From Absidia repens (lineage: Eukaryota; Mucoromycota; Mucoromycetes; Mucorales; Cunninghamellaceae): DNA of 64,000 nt. Shown piece after piece: positions 32,541 through 44,537 of this stretch. Where the stretch lies: NCBI GenBank assembly GCA_002105175.1, contig MCGE01000001.1, positions 1,860,001 to 1,924,000 on the forward strand, in the 5' to 3' direction. Numbering within the stretch: position 1 is the stretch's first letter; each line of letters starts with the position of its first letter. The notes under the pieces were generated by a model. The model made no database searches. It saw only the letters and a program-made list of their open reading frames with translations, and had not been told where the DNA came from. The translations under genes were made by a program, and so were the position numbers.

Positions 32541-34057
32541 CAAGTGAGGATTAGTTTGCGTATTTTATTTTGCCCATTGCAAAAAAATCACTTTGTTTTT
32601 CTTCTTCGTCAACGACATGAAACATCACAATCATAGCAGCTACCTCCTTATGATAATAACCGCCATCACTCAACATCGGCGGCCTCATTGTTTTCTTCTC
32701 TTGATGCCTTTGACGACAAGAAGAAGCAATTCATCCTAGTCTAATTTCCCCTATTCCCTGCAAAATAATTTGTTATTTCTGTGGGATAACTGACAGGTTT
32801 TGATTGTACTAGTTTATCTGACGTTATGTTTAGTTTACATCAAGATACTCTTCTACGCACACGCATCCCATTAATCGTCTTATAGTTATATAAATATGTG
32901 TCATAGTATTGACATTAGACCAATTTAGCTTAGTAGTCATAGTTGATATTTACATCTGAATAAAATACGGTTAGCCCTTTTGCTTTTATATCATCTCTCA
33001 TTCGTTTGTTTGTCTTTCCGAATGGGTGTCCCCAAATTTTATAGTGCATGTCTGTGCTGAAAAAGCAAAGCCGATGTGCGTGTCGTGCAAAAAAGAAAAA
33101 GCAAAAAAGTTAGGCCTAAGTCGACTGTGATCAAGCGTGGTACTCAGTGCTCCGTCTACCGTACTACGGGGTGCTTGTAGTAATTATGATAGATATCCAT
33201 CCTGTACAGTACTGGGTTTTAAATAATAGGTTTTCTTGAATGGTTTTAAAGATATTCTCATTGAAGCGCACTGGAAGGTATTTAGTTAGCCGCACAAACG
33301 TTCCTTTTTGCCTTTATTATCATATGATATGGGATGTGAGCAATTCAGGGTCTTGTTTTCTTGAGCATTCTCATCCAAAACAAAAATATATTGTTGCCAG
33401 CAATCAACTTGGTTCCTTGAACTTTTACAACAAAAAAGCAATCCAAACTCTGATCAGCACCATTTCCTAAATTGACCCGATCTCCGCCCTGTCCTTCCAC
33501 CTCCCTCCTTTTATTGCATTTTCCTTTATGCAAAAAAAAAAAAAAATAGTCAGGATAAAACCGGATGTAGCGTTTGTAGTATGGTCGGGTTAATCTTCGG
33601 TTAGAATGCGATATGCTTACACTGGGAACTTTGACAACCTATGGACTGATGATTATAAATCCTACCTTCCAATAGCCCGTGCACTAACATTAAGCATCCT
33701 CCATGCTATAAATTTATAATATAACCGAGCTAATCATTTGTAGACAATGCTAAAACCATATAAATATATGATATACGATAAAAAAATCATTTTATTGATG
33801 TTGGTTTTTTTTTGGAAGACAAGTAATTTTATACAAACTAATAATAATCACTAAATACTAAAACTAAATTTCGCCGAGTTGTAAAACAAAAGGGTAAAGA
33901 TGGCAGTAATGGGTTAAGTATGTATGTGTAGATAAATAATAATAATAATAAAAAGAAGAAGATAAAACTAGTTTTGGATGAGATGTAAAACAAATGGTGG
34001 GGAGAGGAATTAATACTAGGTGTGATAAATGATAATAGTAAAATAAAAATGCGGCTA
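32541..34057. other. Long non-coding spacer with a repeat fragment
   Basis: No supported gene. A minus-strand fragment of the repeat family is visible at about 32890-33010 (CAGATGTAAATATCAACTAT and AATGAGAGATGATATAAAAG on the minus strand). A poly-A tract lies at 33531-33546. The ORF at 33240-33470 and its antisense partner have no recognisable domain. The last 200 bases should be the 3' flank of the acidic nuclear protein. Confidence 0.5.
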
Positions 34058-35312
34058 TCAGACACTGAGTAACACGGGATTTGAATTAGTAGGTGGAGAT
34101 CTCGGACCAGCCGGAGGATCAGTGGGCACAGTAGACACAGCAGGAGTAGTATGTGAAGCCGGGGAAGTACACATAGCAAAAGAGGATGGCGATGATGCTG
34201 ATGATGATGCAACTTTAATACGTTTTCTTGGCGAATCCGACTCCACAATCGCCGATGTTGCTGCTATTGCTGGTTTTTTTGATAATTCCGGTGATGATGA
34301 TGATGATGATGATGATGGGGATGATGTGGATGATGGTGACCGTCGTTTCCGAGAGCTGTTTAGATTTGATTTTTCCAAGCTGTCATGATCGTTGTCCATT
34401 TCGTCCACGGTGGTCGATGGTGTAGTTGTGAGTGTTGTATATGTGCTTGTGACCAAGGGAATCGTCTCGTGATCAGTTTCTTTTGTACCGTCATCTAACC
34501 AGGTCCAATCATAAGATTTTTTGACGTCTTGTTCAATGTTGTTGTTATCTTTGATATTCTTATCGATTCTTGGCGGACTATAACCATCGGTGTCGTCGTT
34601 TAGCCATGCACATTTTGTATCATCATCGTCATCCTCTTCGTCGTCGTCGTCATCATCGTCGTCGAGTTCATGTTGGTGTTGATGATATTTTGATGTAATA
34701 CCATTATCATCAGGTGATGAAGATAAAATCGTTAGATCCAAAGGGTCCAGTTCGTCCAAGGTAGAAGTAGTGGATGTATCACCAGGAGATGGAAGTTGAT
34801 CATCATCTTCTTGAGAAAACAACCAGTCATCTTGAAGGGACGTGAATGTCAGAGCTTGTTGTCGGCGGACTTCGTTCCATAACCTAATAATAAATAAAAT
34901 AGAATAATAAAATGGGTTAGTTCAGCGACTTGATTGATATTGTGGAAACCAATAGTAAAAATAATATGGTATAGTAAAAGTAACTGGGAGTATCAATATT
35001 TTCTGCTTGGTGAGGTGTGAGTGGGTATAAAATTAAAGAAAGGAGAAATACAATAAAAATAAAGGGCAAGGGGAAGGAAAGTAAAAGATAAGAAAGTGAG
35101 GGTGAAAGTTTGTGTGTGTGTGTGTGGGTGTATGGATATACCATAGTATTGTAAGGTATATAAACAGTATATAAAAATCCTCTTGTTTTGTTTTACCTTG
35201 TCGTCAAAAGAATCCTTCTTAATTGTAATTCGCTTTTAGGCAAGATAGATGGATAAATTTTGTTATGACTAGCAGCCGCCAAACGCTTCATCAAAACATC
35301 TTGAGAATCCAT
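34058..35312 (-). CDS. Acidic, Ser-rich nuclear protein of unknown function (313 aa)
   Basis: Two exons (35197-35312 and 34058-34883) give 313 aa. The first 65 residues look folded: MDSQDVLMKRLAAASHNKIY, then PKSELQLRRILLTTRLWNEV, then ALTFTSLQDDWLFSQEDDDQ. After this the chain is disordered with an Asp/Glu run of about 17 residues (GTC/ATC repeats at 34623-34662), a poly-Ser run, and two basic clusters, SRKRRSPS and SPRKRIKV, the second resembling an SV40-type nuclear localisation signal. A nuclear regulator is a reasonable inference; I do not recognise the N-terminal domain. The ATG at 35312 is chosen because upstream sequence is purine-rich leader with no in-frame coding look. Long opposite-strand ORFs in this gene are shadows of the trinucleotide runs. 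Confidence 0.65.
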
Positions 35313-35809
35313 GTAGTTGAATAAAAGAGGGTGTGAATAAGAATATAAGAATGGACCTTTGAGAGCAAAAGGGATAAAAAACAAACAAACAAGAGAGATG
35401 TGATAGAAAAAAGAAAAAAGGAAAGGAAATAAAAGTAAAAAAGGCGAGAAAGGGAAAAGAGTAAAAAAAGAAAGGGGGCGAAAAGGAAAGAACCAATGAG
35501 ATTCCACCCCACAATAAATATATCAGTCATTTACGAATTTTGCGTTAGGTAAAAAGTCCGATTGTTACAGCCCGGAGCTGACTGATGCATAAAAAAAACA
35601 TAATATATTAGGACAAGTTTCAGACAAGGATAAAGTATCTGATCACTATAAAATGGAGGTCATAATCATCCCAAAGTATTTACAATGTGTAGAAATTTTA
35701 CGCATTGAATATGGATGCTTTTAGGCCTTGGACCTGAGGCCTTGATCGGAAATTGAAATTTGTAGTTTCATCATGTTTTTATTTTTTTTATTTTATTTTA
35801 AAACTCTTT
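35313..35809. other. Promoter region and 3' flank
   Basis: Purine-rich (minus-strand pyrimidine-rich) leader of the acidic protein gene at 35350-35490, then AT-rich sequence holding the 3' end of the first aspartic protease gene. ORFs at 35193-35530 are caused by the pyrimidine bias. Confidence 0.5.
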
Positions 35810-37502
35810 TCAATTCATTATCATACATAATACTACCAATATTGACATTATTATGATCTTATGATTAAATAGTCCATTATTAACCGCCTTACTGGTAGCC
35901 ATTGCCATTTTGTTGGATTTGGGCCCAGTCACATAAGTGTCCGCACGATGCTTTACTTGCGCAAAGCCAATAGCTCTTTGCTTCAGGTCAAACACAAGGT
36001 AAGTCGAGCGAAGTATGGAATCACCTACCAACACCATCTCAAGTCCATTTCTCTCTAGGCTTTTGCCATTTGAATTTGCTTGCAACCATGGGGCTATACC
36101 AAACATACATTGTGTTGCTTGTTGTGGATGGTCAGCATTCAGCGGAATGACCAAATCACGAATGGGAACGGTTATACGCACTGGATCTTGTGTGGCTTCA
36201 TTTTTTGGTGACAACTCCAAGTCCAGCAATTGGTCAGTTTGGTATACACTGCAGTCAATTATATAGGTGCCCGAAGTTTGGTCCATCAACACATTGCCGG
36301 CGCTTCCATCGCTTTTTCGTGCTGCCGAGGTAACAATTTGCTCTGCCAAGGTCTTCTCCATATATGTCAATGTGGTCCCGGTGTCGATAATAAATCCTTT
36401 CAATGGCTTTAATGGGAAATGTTGGATGGACTGTCCATTGGATCTCTTGAGATGTAGGCCTTGCCCGAATACCATCCAATAGGTGTATCTCCGCTCCTGT
36501 GCTTGGTGGATCTTCAGTTTTTCCTGAGGTGTGGTAGCATTTTTGGGAATAATCTTGTCCGGAGTCGAAGGTGCCAATGGAACATAGTGCAAATCATCCT
36601 TGTATTCATCGTCGATACCGCCAAACACGATTTCACCTGCCCATCCTTTGTCGGATATGGATCCCATCATGACCGAAAAAATTGGCTCCTTGATCAGACC
36701 TTTCTCCACCAACGAAAACACAAATGGATTATATGAATCTCCCCCTCCATTAGCTGAATTAGTCAAGCTCGGAAACCCAAGTCCCAGAATGCCATTGGCT
36801 GTCACTTCAGTTGGATCTGTGCTGCTATCCCCAGATTGGCTTTTTGTTGCCATGATGATATCTTTGGAATTGTTGGCAAGCCCAAATTGCTGGTTTTCAA
36901 TTTGCACCCCTGCGACACGAACGATGTCTTTGCCATATATTCCTTCTACGTGTCCAATCTTATTGTGGCAAGTGAAAAAAAAAAAGTGATTAATAGTCTG
37001 CATTCGTTATACTAATCTTTTTTTCTTCTTTACACCATAGGTGATCTTGAACGACTGATTGGTTTCTTGGAAGGTGGACGAATTTTTTGGATTAAACCGA
37101 TCATGTGGACAGGATTGCTCAGAGCAGTCAATGGAAGGGATCCATAAATCTGAACTAGAGAAGGTAATAAATAATATAAACATAAAAGATGAATGATTTT
37201 CTAACTTGTGAATGGATTATTTTAAGCTATTTCTACCTTCCAGTGTCCAAAGCGACTCGAAAATCTTGTGGTGGAGTGCCAACTGATATCGAAATCAAAT
37301 ACTCGGTTCCGTCATCGTTGTAGAGTAGTGATTTATAGTTGAAATTATTTTTTTGATCTATTGATCTTTTTTGTATATGATGAATAAAGTGATCTTTATG
37401 TGTAGCTGATATTTTGTTGATGGGTAATTTGATAGTATTTGCTGCTGTGATATTGATGGTGTAGAATAGATGGAAGAATGCAATCAATATGACTGTGTGC
37501 AT
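35810..37502 (-). CDS. Pepsin/yapsin-like aspartic protease 1, probably GPI-anchored
   Basis: Three exons (37237-37502, 37034-37154, 35810-36958) give 511 aa. It has a signal peptide (MHTVILIAFFHLFYTI), a propeptide ending near the dibasic site IQKR, the first catalytic motif DTGSSDLW at about residue 88 (made by splicing AG|T within the serine codon), and the second catalytic motif IIDTGTTLTYM. Strand blocks NGILGLGFPSLT and WAGEIVFGGID match A1-family proteases. The C-terminus ends in a hydrophobic stretch (IIIMSILVVLCMIMN) preceded by small residues, as in GPI-attachment signals. Such proteases act at the cell surface or in the wall and process secreted proteins. It heads the 3' end of a tandem cluster with the next two genes. 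It alone has a second intron, in the flap region (KITYG|IGHVEG). Confidence 0.88.
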
Positions 37503-38487
37503 TTCTATAGAGGACGGTTTTGATGAAAAGGGGATGGATAGGAATGACTATAGCAATAAGAAACGATCATCATTATTATTTTTACTACCAATTGGACTTC
37601 TTAAAAGCCAGGACATAGTATGCGGGGGATTGGAAACCCATATTTACAAGGGGTAGGGTTGATCACTGTATATCAGGGGTTGGTGGAATATATGAAAATT
37701 AGCTTCCTATAGTTTGATTGATATATAAAATTTTATTTTGTTATCCTTGAATAAACTGTCCAGATATTTATCTTATGGTGCTGTAATGTGCGGTGTTTGA
37801 ATGTCTTTCATGCAAAATGTGCGGTCATGTTTTCAGTGAAGTGTGAAAAGACAAGCAATGTGGCGTCGGATTCGATCACAATCACTTATTAATAGTTATA
37901 TAAAAATTATTATGCGTTCATTGATACATTATGGATGAATATAGATAGTTTTTAATTAATTTTATTTGAAATAGCAAGTTTTTTCAGTTGAAACGCCAAT
38001 ATGTCGTTTGTTCATCGTATCTCTTTCATATTTGTGTACTAGATATTCATCAAACAGACCCTAATAGTACTGTATTCTAGTGCTAGTAATTGATAAAATA
38101 TAAATCGAAATACTACGGCAGGAATTCACGGATCAAATACTTTTAAGTATTTTATGTAACGACGGCCTAACGTTCAACTTTCGGTGAAACGCAAAAAAAA
38201 AAAAAATCGTTTGTGATGGGTTTAAGGCACACCCATCTCTATTTTTATTTTGAACCCTTGGACTAAAAGCAAATTTCAAAAAAAAAAAAAAAAAAAAAAA
38301 AAACCATCATTCTATGCCATTCAATATTCCAAAAAGAAAAAAAAAAAGGATTGAAGTTTATTGAGAAGAAAACAATGAGATAATATACAAATATTATGAA
38401 GATGAGCAACGTAAATGACAATGAAAATGATGATAAATGACATGCTAAAATCTAACTACAATGGGTGATACTAATGGGAGAAGTAAA
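37503..38487. other. Spacer between aspartic proteases 1 and 2
   Basis: About 1 kb, AT-rich, with poly-A tracts at 38192-38205, 38278-38302 and 38338-38348. It should contain the promoter of protease 1 and the 3' flank of protease 2. No ORF of note. Confidence 0.5.
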
Positions 38488-40563
38488 CTAAATTAAAATA
38501 AAGGGTGATAAATTGGCTGTGAAAAGTAATACCAAACAGAGTTGACCAAACCAAAGGGATCCAATAGATATTTTATGCATAGATTGAGCACCAGAAGTAT
38601 CAGACGAGCTTCCACCGCCAGATGATGCAGTACCAGTTCCATTCACCATACCACCCATTCCTTTTGCCGCAGCAATTCCAACGCGATTCTGACCCATATC
38701 AAAGACCAAATAGGCGCTGCGAAGCATAGAATCACCAATCAAAAACATGTTCGGTCCAAGTGCACCTGATCCGCCCACAGGTGCAATACCAAAAAGACAA
38801 GTCCTGGCCGATTGAGCAGTTTCACCATCAAGAGGAATCACCAATTCGGATGCCTTGACAGAAAGAGTGACAGGAGGACTATTAAGGGAAGATGTTGTTG
38901 ACATCTGCAATTCGATGGTTGCTTGTGAATTGGCGGTAGAGCAGTCCACGACGAGAAGACCAGATTGTCGATCCAGTTGAAACCCGTTTGATCCAGCCAT
39001 GGCAGTTGCAATAGAGATCGCGACATCATTTGGCAAATAAGTCAAGGTACTGCCAGTATCCAAAATAAACGCCCCAGGTTTTTGTAGCTTGAATTCCGGA
39101 CTCTGTACCCCGTTTCGCACAGCAATTCCCTGTCCATAAACCATCCAATAATAATATCCGTTATAATTTGGTGATGTCGTATTCCCTGTATCGCTTTGGT
39201 AAAGAGGAGGGTTGAGGTCGTTGTGATTGTCAAAGTTGATTATTTGAAGAAGTTGTGTTTGCGCCAAAGAGCTGCCATTGTTTTTTTGAGGGTTACCGCC
39301 ATCCATATAACCACCATATCCATTTCCAGAACCGTCATTTCCAGAGCCACCTGTTCCAGAGCCACCTGTTCCAGAGCCACCTGTTCCAGAACCATCACTT
39401 CCAGAACCATCACTTCCAGAACCATCACTTCCAGAACCGTCATTTCCAGAGCCACCTGTCCCAGAGCCACCTGTCCCTGAGCCACCATTTCCAGAGCCAT
39501 CATTGCCAGAGCCATCATTGCCAGGAATAGAACCACTACCACCATTTCCCTCACCTTCAGGAGCGGGGCTTGGTTGACTTTGAAGTTTCGCCACAGGAAG
39601 ATACTGTAAGTCACCTTCGTATTTGGAATGATCCACACCGCCAAAGATGATTTCGCCGGCCCACCCTTGTTTGGAAGCAGAGTTCAAGTAGACAGAAAAC
39701 ACTGGTTCTTGAATGACCCCTTGCTGCACCAAGTTAAATACAAATGGAGTATATGCAGGATTGTTTTGAGTGGTAGCTGCTGTGAGTTGAGGGTACCCCA
39801 AACCAAGAATCCCGTTCGCGTTGACAGTACTAGCCGAGCCACCACCACCAGAGTTGCTGTCTTGTGGAATGAGAATATCTTTTGTATATGTTGCCAAACC
39901 AAACTGTTGCTGTGGTACTTTTGCGCCAGCTACCATCACTGTATCTTTTACATAGGTGCCATTCACCGATCCTATGCCATACTGAATGCTAAACTTTTCT
40001 TGCATGGGTTGGAAGGTGGACGACTTGTCGGTGTTGAAACCACCAAAAGGACAGGATTGTTTATTACATGAACTTGACGGGATCCACAAATCAGCACTTC
40101 AACACGTTTGACCGTCATTGATATGTTCATGAAATAATGGTAAGAGTGAATGTGAGTGGAATTAAAAAAAAAAAAAAATCAAAGAGAAAAAAAAAAAAAG
40201 TTACCTCCCTGTGTCCAAGGTCACTGAGAAGTTCTGCGGCGGAGTTCCAACACTAATAGAGACTAGGTATTGAGAACCTTGGTCATTGTAAAGCGGGGCT
40301 TGATAGGTGGACGAAGATTGCTGTCGTTTTTGTAATAAGTGTGGAAATAAAGCCTCCCGATTTTTTTTACGTAACCTTGCAGTTTTTAGAATATCCATGT
40401 TATGAGGTTTTCGTACAATGGGCATTCTTACGAATCCATCACCACTCACTTTTGTGGAAGCAGTATTGGATGAATCATCGGCGGCAGCGGTGACAGCAGG
40501 AGAAACAAGCCCAGGAGCTGTCAGTGCAAGCATACACGCCATAGTTAAAGAAACATACAACAT
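38488..40563 (-). CDS. Pepsin/yapsin-like aspartic protease 2 with Gly-Ser repeat linker
   Basis: Two exons (40205-40563 and 38488-40096) give 655 aa. Features in order: signal peptide from MLYVSLTMACMLALTAPG, propeptide ending near LLQKR, first catalytic motif DTGSADLW (serine codon split AG|T by the intron), NGILGLGYPQLT, WAGEIIFGGVDH, then an insertion of about 85 residues built from a pentapeptide GNDGS/GTGGS/GSDGS array, followed by the second motif ILDTGSTLTYL and the C-terminal fold. The end (SGAQSMHKISIGSLWFGQ then LCLVLLFTANLSPFILI) looks like a GPI signal. The insertion sits between the two lobes, where yapsins carry a loop that is often processed. The start at 40563 is chosen for the signal peptide; the frame is open further upstream. 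Confidence 0.88.
39310..39535 (-). repeat. 15-bp coding minisatellite in protease 2
   Basis: About thirteen tandem 15-bp units of the type CCAGAGCCACCTGTT (plus strand), each encoding a GxxGS pentapeptide on the minus strand with x = N/D, T/G, S/D or N/G. Neighbouring identical units (for example three GTGGS and three GSDGS in a row) suggest recent slippage or unequal exchange. The period is a multiple of three, so all frames stay open and spurious plus-strand ORFs arise. Confidence 0.85.
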
Positions 40564-41105
40564 TTTTTTAGAGATACAAACAAAAGGAAAAGACAAATAA
40601 AAACATAAAAGAGAGAAGGATGCACAAACAAATAAAAATAAAAATAAATAATAGTCATTGGTGTTTTTGTTAGTCAAGTTACTAATTTTCCGTCAATGCA
40701 AAACAGAAACAAAAACCGATCTAATCCCGAGACCAACACTCACAAAGAGGGTAATCATTTGATAACCACTGTTGTCCCATCTAAAAAAGGAAGTAAGAAG
40801 AGCCCTTTCTAAACATGTAAAATGATGCACTTTGTCAATATATTTATGCCCATTTTTATATTAAGATCACCAACAGCAGCAGCACAATACACACTATCTG
40901 CAACCTACTCGACGTCCATAATGTGGATAATTTTGTCCTTTCCCTATTTCATATCAACCCCACATCCGAATTAAATTTAATATGTAAACCCCCCAAGCTA
41001 CCCCTACCCCTACCCAATCAATGTTTCAGTTTCAAATCAATTTTTTTTTTATTAAATCAAAACAAATAATATACCTAATACAATAATAAAATAATACAAG
41101 CTATT
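40564..41105. other. Spacer between aspartic proteases 2 and 3
   Basis: Holds the 5' leader of protease 2 (A/T-rich near 40600-40680) and the 3' flank of protease 3, with a short CCCCTACCCCTACCC run near 41000. No ORF of note. Confidence 0.45.
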
Positions 41106-42707
41106 CTAATAGAATACAATGCTATAAACTAAAGTAAAAAGTGTGGTAACATAAGGGGTAAGAGTGACCAGAGATCTGGCGGCAGAAGAGGTAGATGGTT
41201 GTTCTCCAGATTGTTGATCACCAACAACGCTTGAGGAGGAGCCAGCAGAAGACGCGGTCGCAGACTGGCCGCCACCATTGACAGCACCAGAAGACGTGGT
41301 AGTATTTGTTGATGATCCATTTCCATTCGGAGAATAGGGTGCCAACCCAACACGATTTTGACCCATGTCATAGACAGCATACACAGCACGCAGCGTAGAT
41401 TCACCCAATAACCACGTGGGAGCAGACGATAAACTGTCACTTTCATCAGCAGGAGCAATAGCAAACATACAAGACGTGGCGGTGGCGGCATCGTTGGTAT
41501 CGATAGGAATTACAAGTTGAGAAACAGGTACAGCAATATCCATTGGCTGGTTGGTTTTTGCTGTTTTCGATGTTGACAATTGGAAATGGACTGTATCTTG
41601 CGTGTTCTTGCGTAATGCACAATCCACACGATACACCAAGTTGAATGCGTCGAATGTCGCTTTTTTGGGCGAAGTAATGCTGGACACAATACCTTTGACG
41701 ATTTTCGATGGCAAATAGGAAAGTGTTGTACCAGTATCAAGAACAAAAGGGACGACATCGTCTGGTGTATGCTTGTAGTTTTTCGACGTGGAAACGCCTT
41801 GGCCTGCAACAGTCCAGTAAAGATAAGTGCCACCTTGTCGAGTTCCATTCTTCTGACCAACATTAGGAGAGACAGGTTGATGAGGTTCGATATGATAGTC
41901 AACGACAGGTACATAGGTGAGATCGCCGGTAAACTTGGTTTCATCCACACCGCCAAAGATAATTTCGCCACCCGAGTCGATGGAGGGTTTTTGATGACTG
42001 TTGGTAAGATAAATAGAGAAGCGGTCCATCTGTTTGTTTTGGTTCATAAGATTGAAGGCAAAAGGAATATCGTTTTGGACACCACGCGCAGAGTTGAGAC
42101 CAGGATAACCAAGACCAAAAATACCATTGGATTGCACAGCACCATCAGCTACAACACCGAGAATGTCTTTCGTATTGTTGACAAGTCCAATTTTTTGGTT
42201 GGATACCGTTGCTGTGCCCACAGTGATAGCTTCTTCTGCATAAGTACCCTTTGCGCTACCTGAGCCGTATTGGATAGAGAATGCTTCGTTTGACTGTTTC
42301 AGAGTTGAGGACCGAGCTGGGTCGAATCGATCGTAAGGGCATACCTTTTTTTGGCACTTCGTGGAAGGAACCCATAATTCAGAACTACAAAAACGCATTT
42401 ATCAGTCGTTTGTCAAAGTGAATATTTCATTGTTTTGAAAGTACCTGCCAGTATCCAACGTCAAGTTGAACACTTGAGGAGGGGTGCCAACACCAACTTG
42501 AATCAGATATTCACGTCCATCAGCATTAACCAGTTGTTCTCGTTTTCTAAATTTGTTTTCCGTTATGGCACGTCGTAAAAAATTCTTTGCTTGTTCGTTT
42601 CGAATGAGAGGGGCACGTATAAGACCAGCATTGGCGTCGTCATTGGCATACGCAGGTGTAATTGAACCAACTACAGCGCCAGCTATCAATAATAGATCTA
42701 GCAACAT
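41106..42707 (-). CDS. Pepsin/yapsin-like aspartic protease 3, probably GPI-anchored
   Basis: Two exons (42445-42707 and 41106-42384) give 513 aa. Signal peptide MLLDLLLIAGAVVGSITPAY, propeptide with a FRKREQ dibasic site, first catalytic motif DTGSSELW (serine codon split AG|T by the intron), conserved AFSIQYGSGSAKGTYAEE flap region, NGIFGLGYPGLN, GGEIIFGGVDET, and the second catalytic motif VLDTGTTLSYL. The C-terminus is Ser/Gly/Thr-rich with a final hydrophobic segment (LTPYVTTLFTLVYSIVFY), consistent with a GPI anchor. It is the promoter-most member of the tandem trio and shares the intron position in the catalytic motif with both others, so the cluster arose by local duplication. Confidence 0.88.
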
Positions 42708-43579
42708 GAAGATAGTAAAGGAATGGAAGGGGGATAAATATTGGAAGATAGAGGAGAGGAAAGAAAAATGAAGAAGAAAGAAGTATAAAATTAGAAAGGT
42801 CAAGTTTTTTTTTTTTATGAAAAAAGAAAATGAAGAATAGCGGGATTTCAAATTCACTTTTTGTCCCTGGCATGGATTGACGCTTAACCATAGTTGTTAA
42901 TTGGTAATATTGTACCAGATACTATTATTCCAATGATCATATAATCTATAATATAAGATTTGAGTCACGACAAGCTTCACTTTCTGTTTTTTATGTTATA
43001 TCCGTGGTAGTAGCTATATTACCTCCCCTTTAATATACGTGATACAAGAAAAAAGACATGAATACTAACATATTATATATTTTTTTTGATGAGTGGGCGG
43101 AAACTGGAATTCGAGATAATAATTAAATATTTTTTTTGACAGGGGAAATTTACCATGAGAGAGTATTATTAGAACTACCCGAAACCAATTTTTTTTTTTA
43201 TTGATACGCCTAACCCATATGCTTTCGGCAAGTTGAATCAGTACTGGGCGATCTTCGGACATTCATGACCTTGCACGCTTAGCAATGCGATCACTGTGTA
43301 CTTCAGCTCGCTCTACAAAGGAAACTTGCCACGTTCTGGTCAAAAAATAAAAAAAAATGATCATTTTGACCAGCCGAAAACCCTGTATAATCATAAAATA
43401 GCTTTTGAGCTTCTTCTTTCACCAGCGGTCCCCTTTGTTATACCTCAATACCCACTGTGCCTTCATTACTATAAATATTTTCATGTAACGGTCTAGTTCA
43501 TTAATACGATTAATTGTGCGGGAATAGGTCTACATTTCATATGAAGTGTACTAAGACTGTAAATCGCTCTCTGGATCTC
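42708..43579. other. Promoter of protease 3 and spacer
   Basis: Purine-rich leader near 42730-42800, then AT-rich sequence. The ORFs at 43065-43262 and 43296-43496 have no recognisable domain. No gene supported. Confidence 0.45.
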
Positions 43580-44345
43580 CTGCAAAAAAAAAAAAAAAAA
43601 AAAAAAAAAGTCGAACCATATTGGAGCAGCTAGAAAGCAGATGTTTGATAATGACTTCCACAGAATAACTATAATAGTGGTTTTGTATACTAGCTAGTGT
43701 GTCAGACGATTGTGGGCAAAAAGGCCATATTTTATTGAAGCTTCAGTATAAACAACAAAGAAGAGCTCGGACAAGATTATTGTAATAAAGGGACCTAAAG
43801 GAGGTAGTACGGGGAAGACCAGTAGGAGATCCGAAGAATGGCTAACATTAATCTAAAAGGACGATAGTAAAAGGGATCTATTATAAATACTGTATTTTAC
43901 AAGGTATGAGAAAGACTAAGGATATCATTTATTGAAGTATAACAGTTGGCAACAATAATCTAAAGGCGTCATGGTACAAAGAGATCTCTTGTAAATGGCA
44001 TGAGAGAGACTGATGGGACATTTTTCATTGAAGCAGGCAAAAAGAGACGTCTTTTATTCACAAACAATTGACAAACTAGACTAAACTAAGCTAACGGAAA
44101 AAGTCAACTAATGGTGGTTCAAAATCCTGAACCCAAAATGAAAGGGTTTCCCCATGCATATTGTAATCCCTGAGCTGGAAACCCTTCTAAACTAATCCTG
44201 GCATTAATATAAGATTACTATAATCTCAAAGAGATTGAAATGATCGAGGGAAAAAAAAAAAAAGAAAGAGAGCGAAAAAAATTGGAGAAAATAAAAATCA
44301 CATGGACGGGATTTAAAATAAATTTGCGGTCTCCCATATGAAAGA
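43580..44345 (+). repeat. Dispersed non-coding repeat, copy E
   Basis: Begins with a poly-A tract (43580-43604), then CATATTGGAGCAGCTAGAAA, GAATAACTATAATAGTGG, GGCCATATTTTATTGAAGCT, AGAGACTGATGGGACATTTT near 44006, TTTTTCATTGAAGCAGGCAA, GACGTCTTTTATTCACAAAC near 44045, the core TTTCCCCATGCATATTGTAA near 44147, CCTTCTAAACTAATCCTGGC near 44182 and a diverged CACATGGACGGG block near 44301. No coding capacity. Confidence 0.75.
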
Positions 44346-44537
44346 CTTTTGGTGGTGAATACAAAATGGAACGCCCCCTTCCCTTTTTTTCAGAAGTTTG
44401 AATTCATCAAAACTAATAAGCGTTATTTTTATTTCAACATAAGAAGCAAACCAAAAAAAAAAAAAAAAAAAAGCTAAATAACTTTCACTAAACTAGATTA
44501 AACAATTTCCACTAATACTAGGCTAAATAAAATATCA
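44346..44537. other. 3' flank of the TFIIIC gene
   Basis: Short interval with a poly-A tract at 44453-44472 before the TFIIIC stop codon. Nothing else seen. Confidence 0.4.

Noticed and set aside
34122..34425. Plus-strand Asp-rich and Met-rich ORFs opposite the acidic nuclear protein
   Set aside because: Shadows of GAT/GTC trinucleotide runs; the minus-strand model has correct splicing and no internal stops.
39196..39530. Two long plus-strand ORFs (94 and 91 aa) and a shifted minus-strand ORF (39240-39644) across the protease 2 repeat
   Set aside because: They are open only because the 15-bp repeat has no stop in any frame. The minus-strand aspartic protease frame is clearly the real one.
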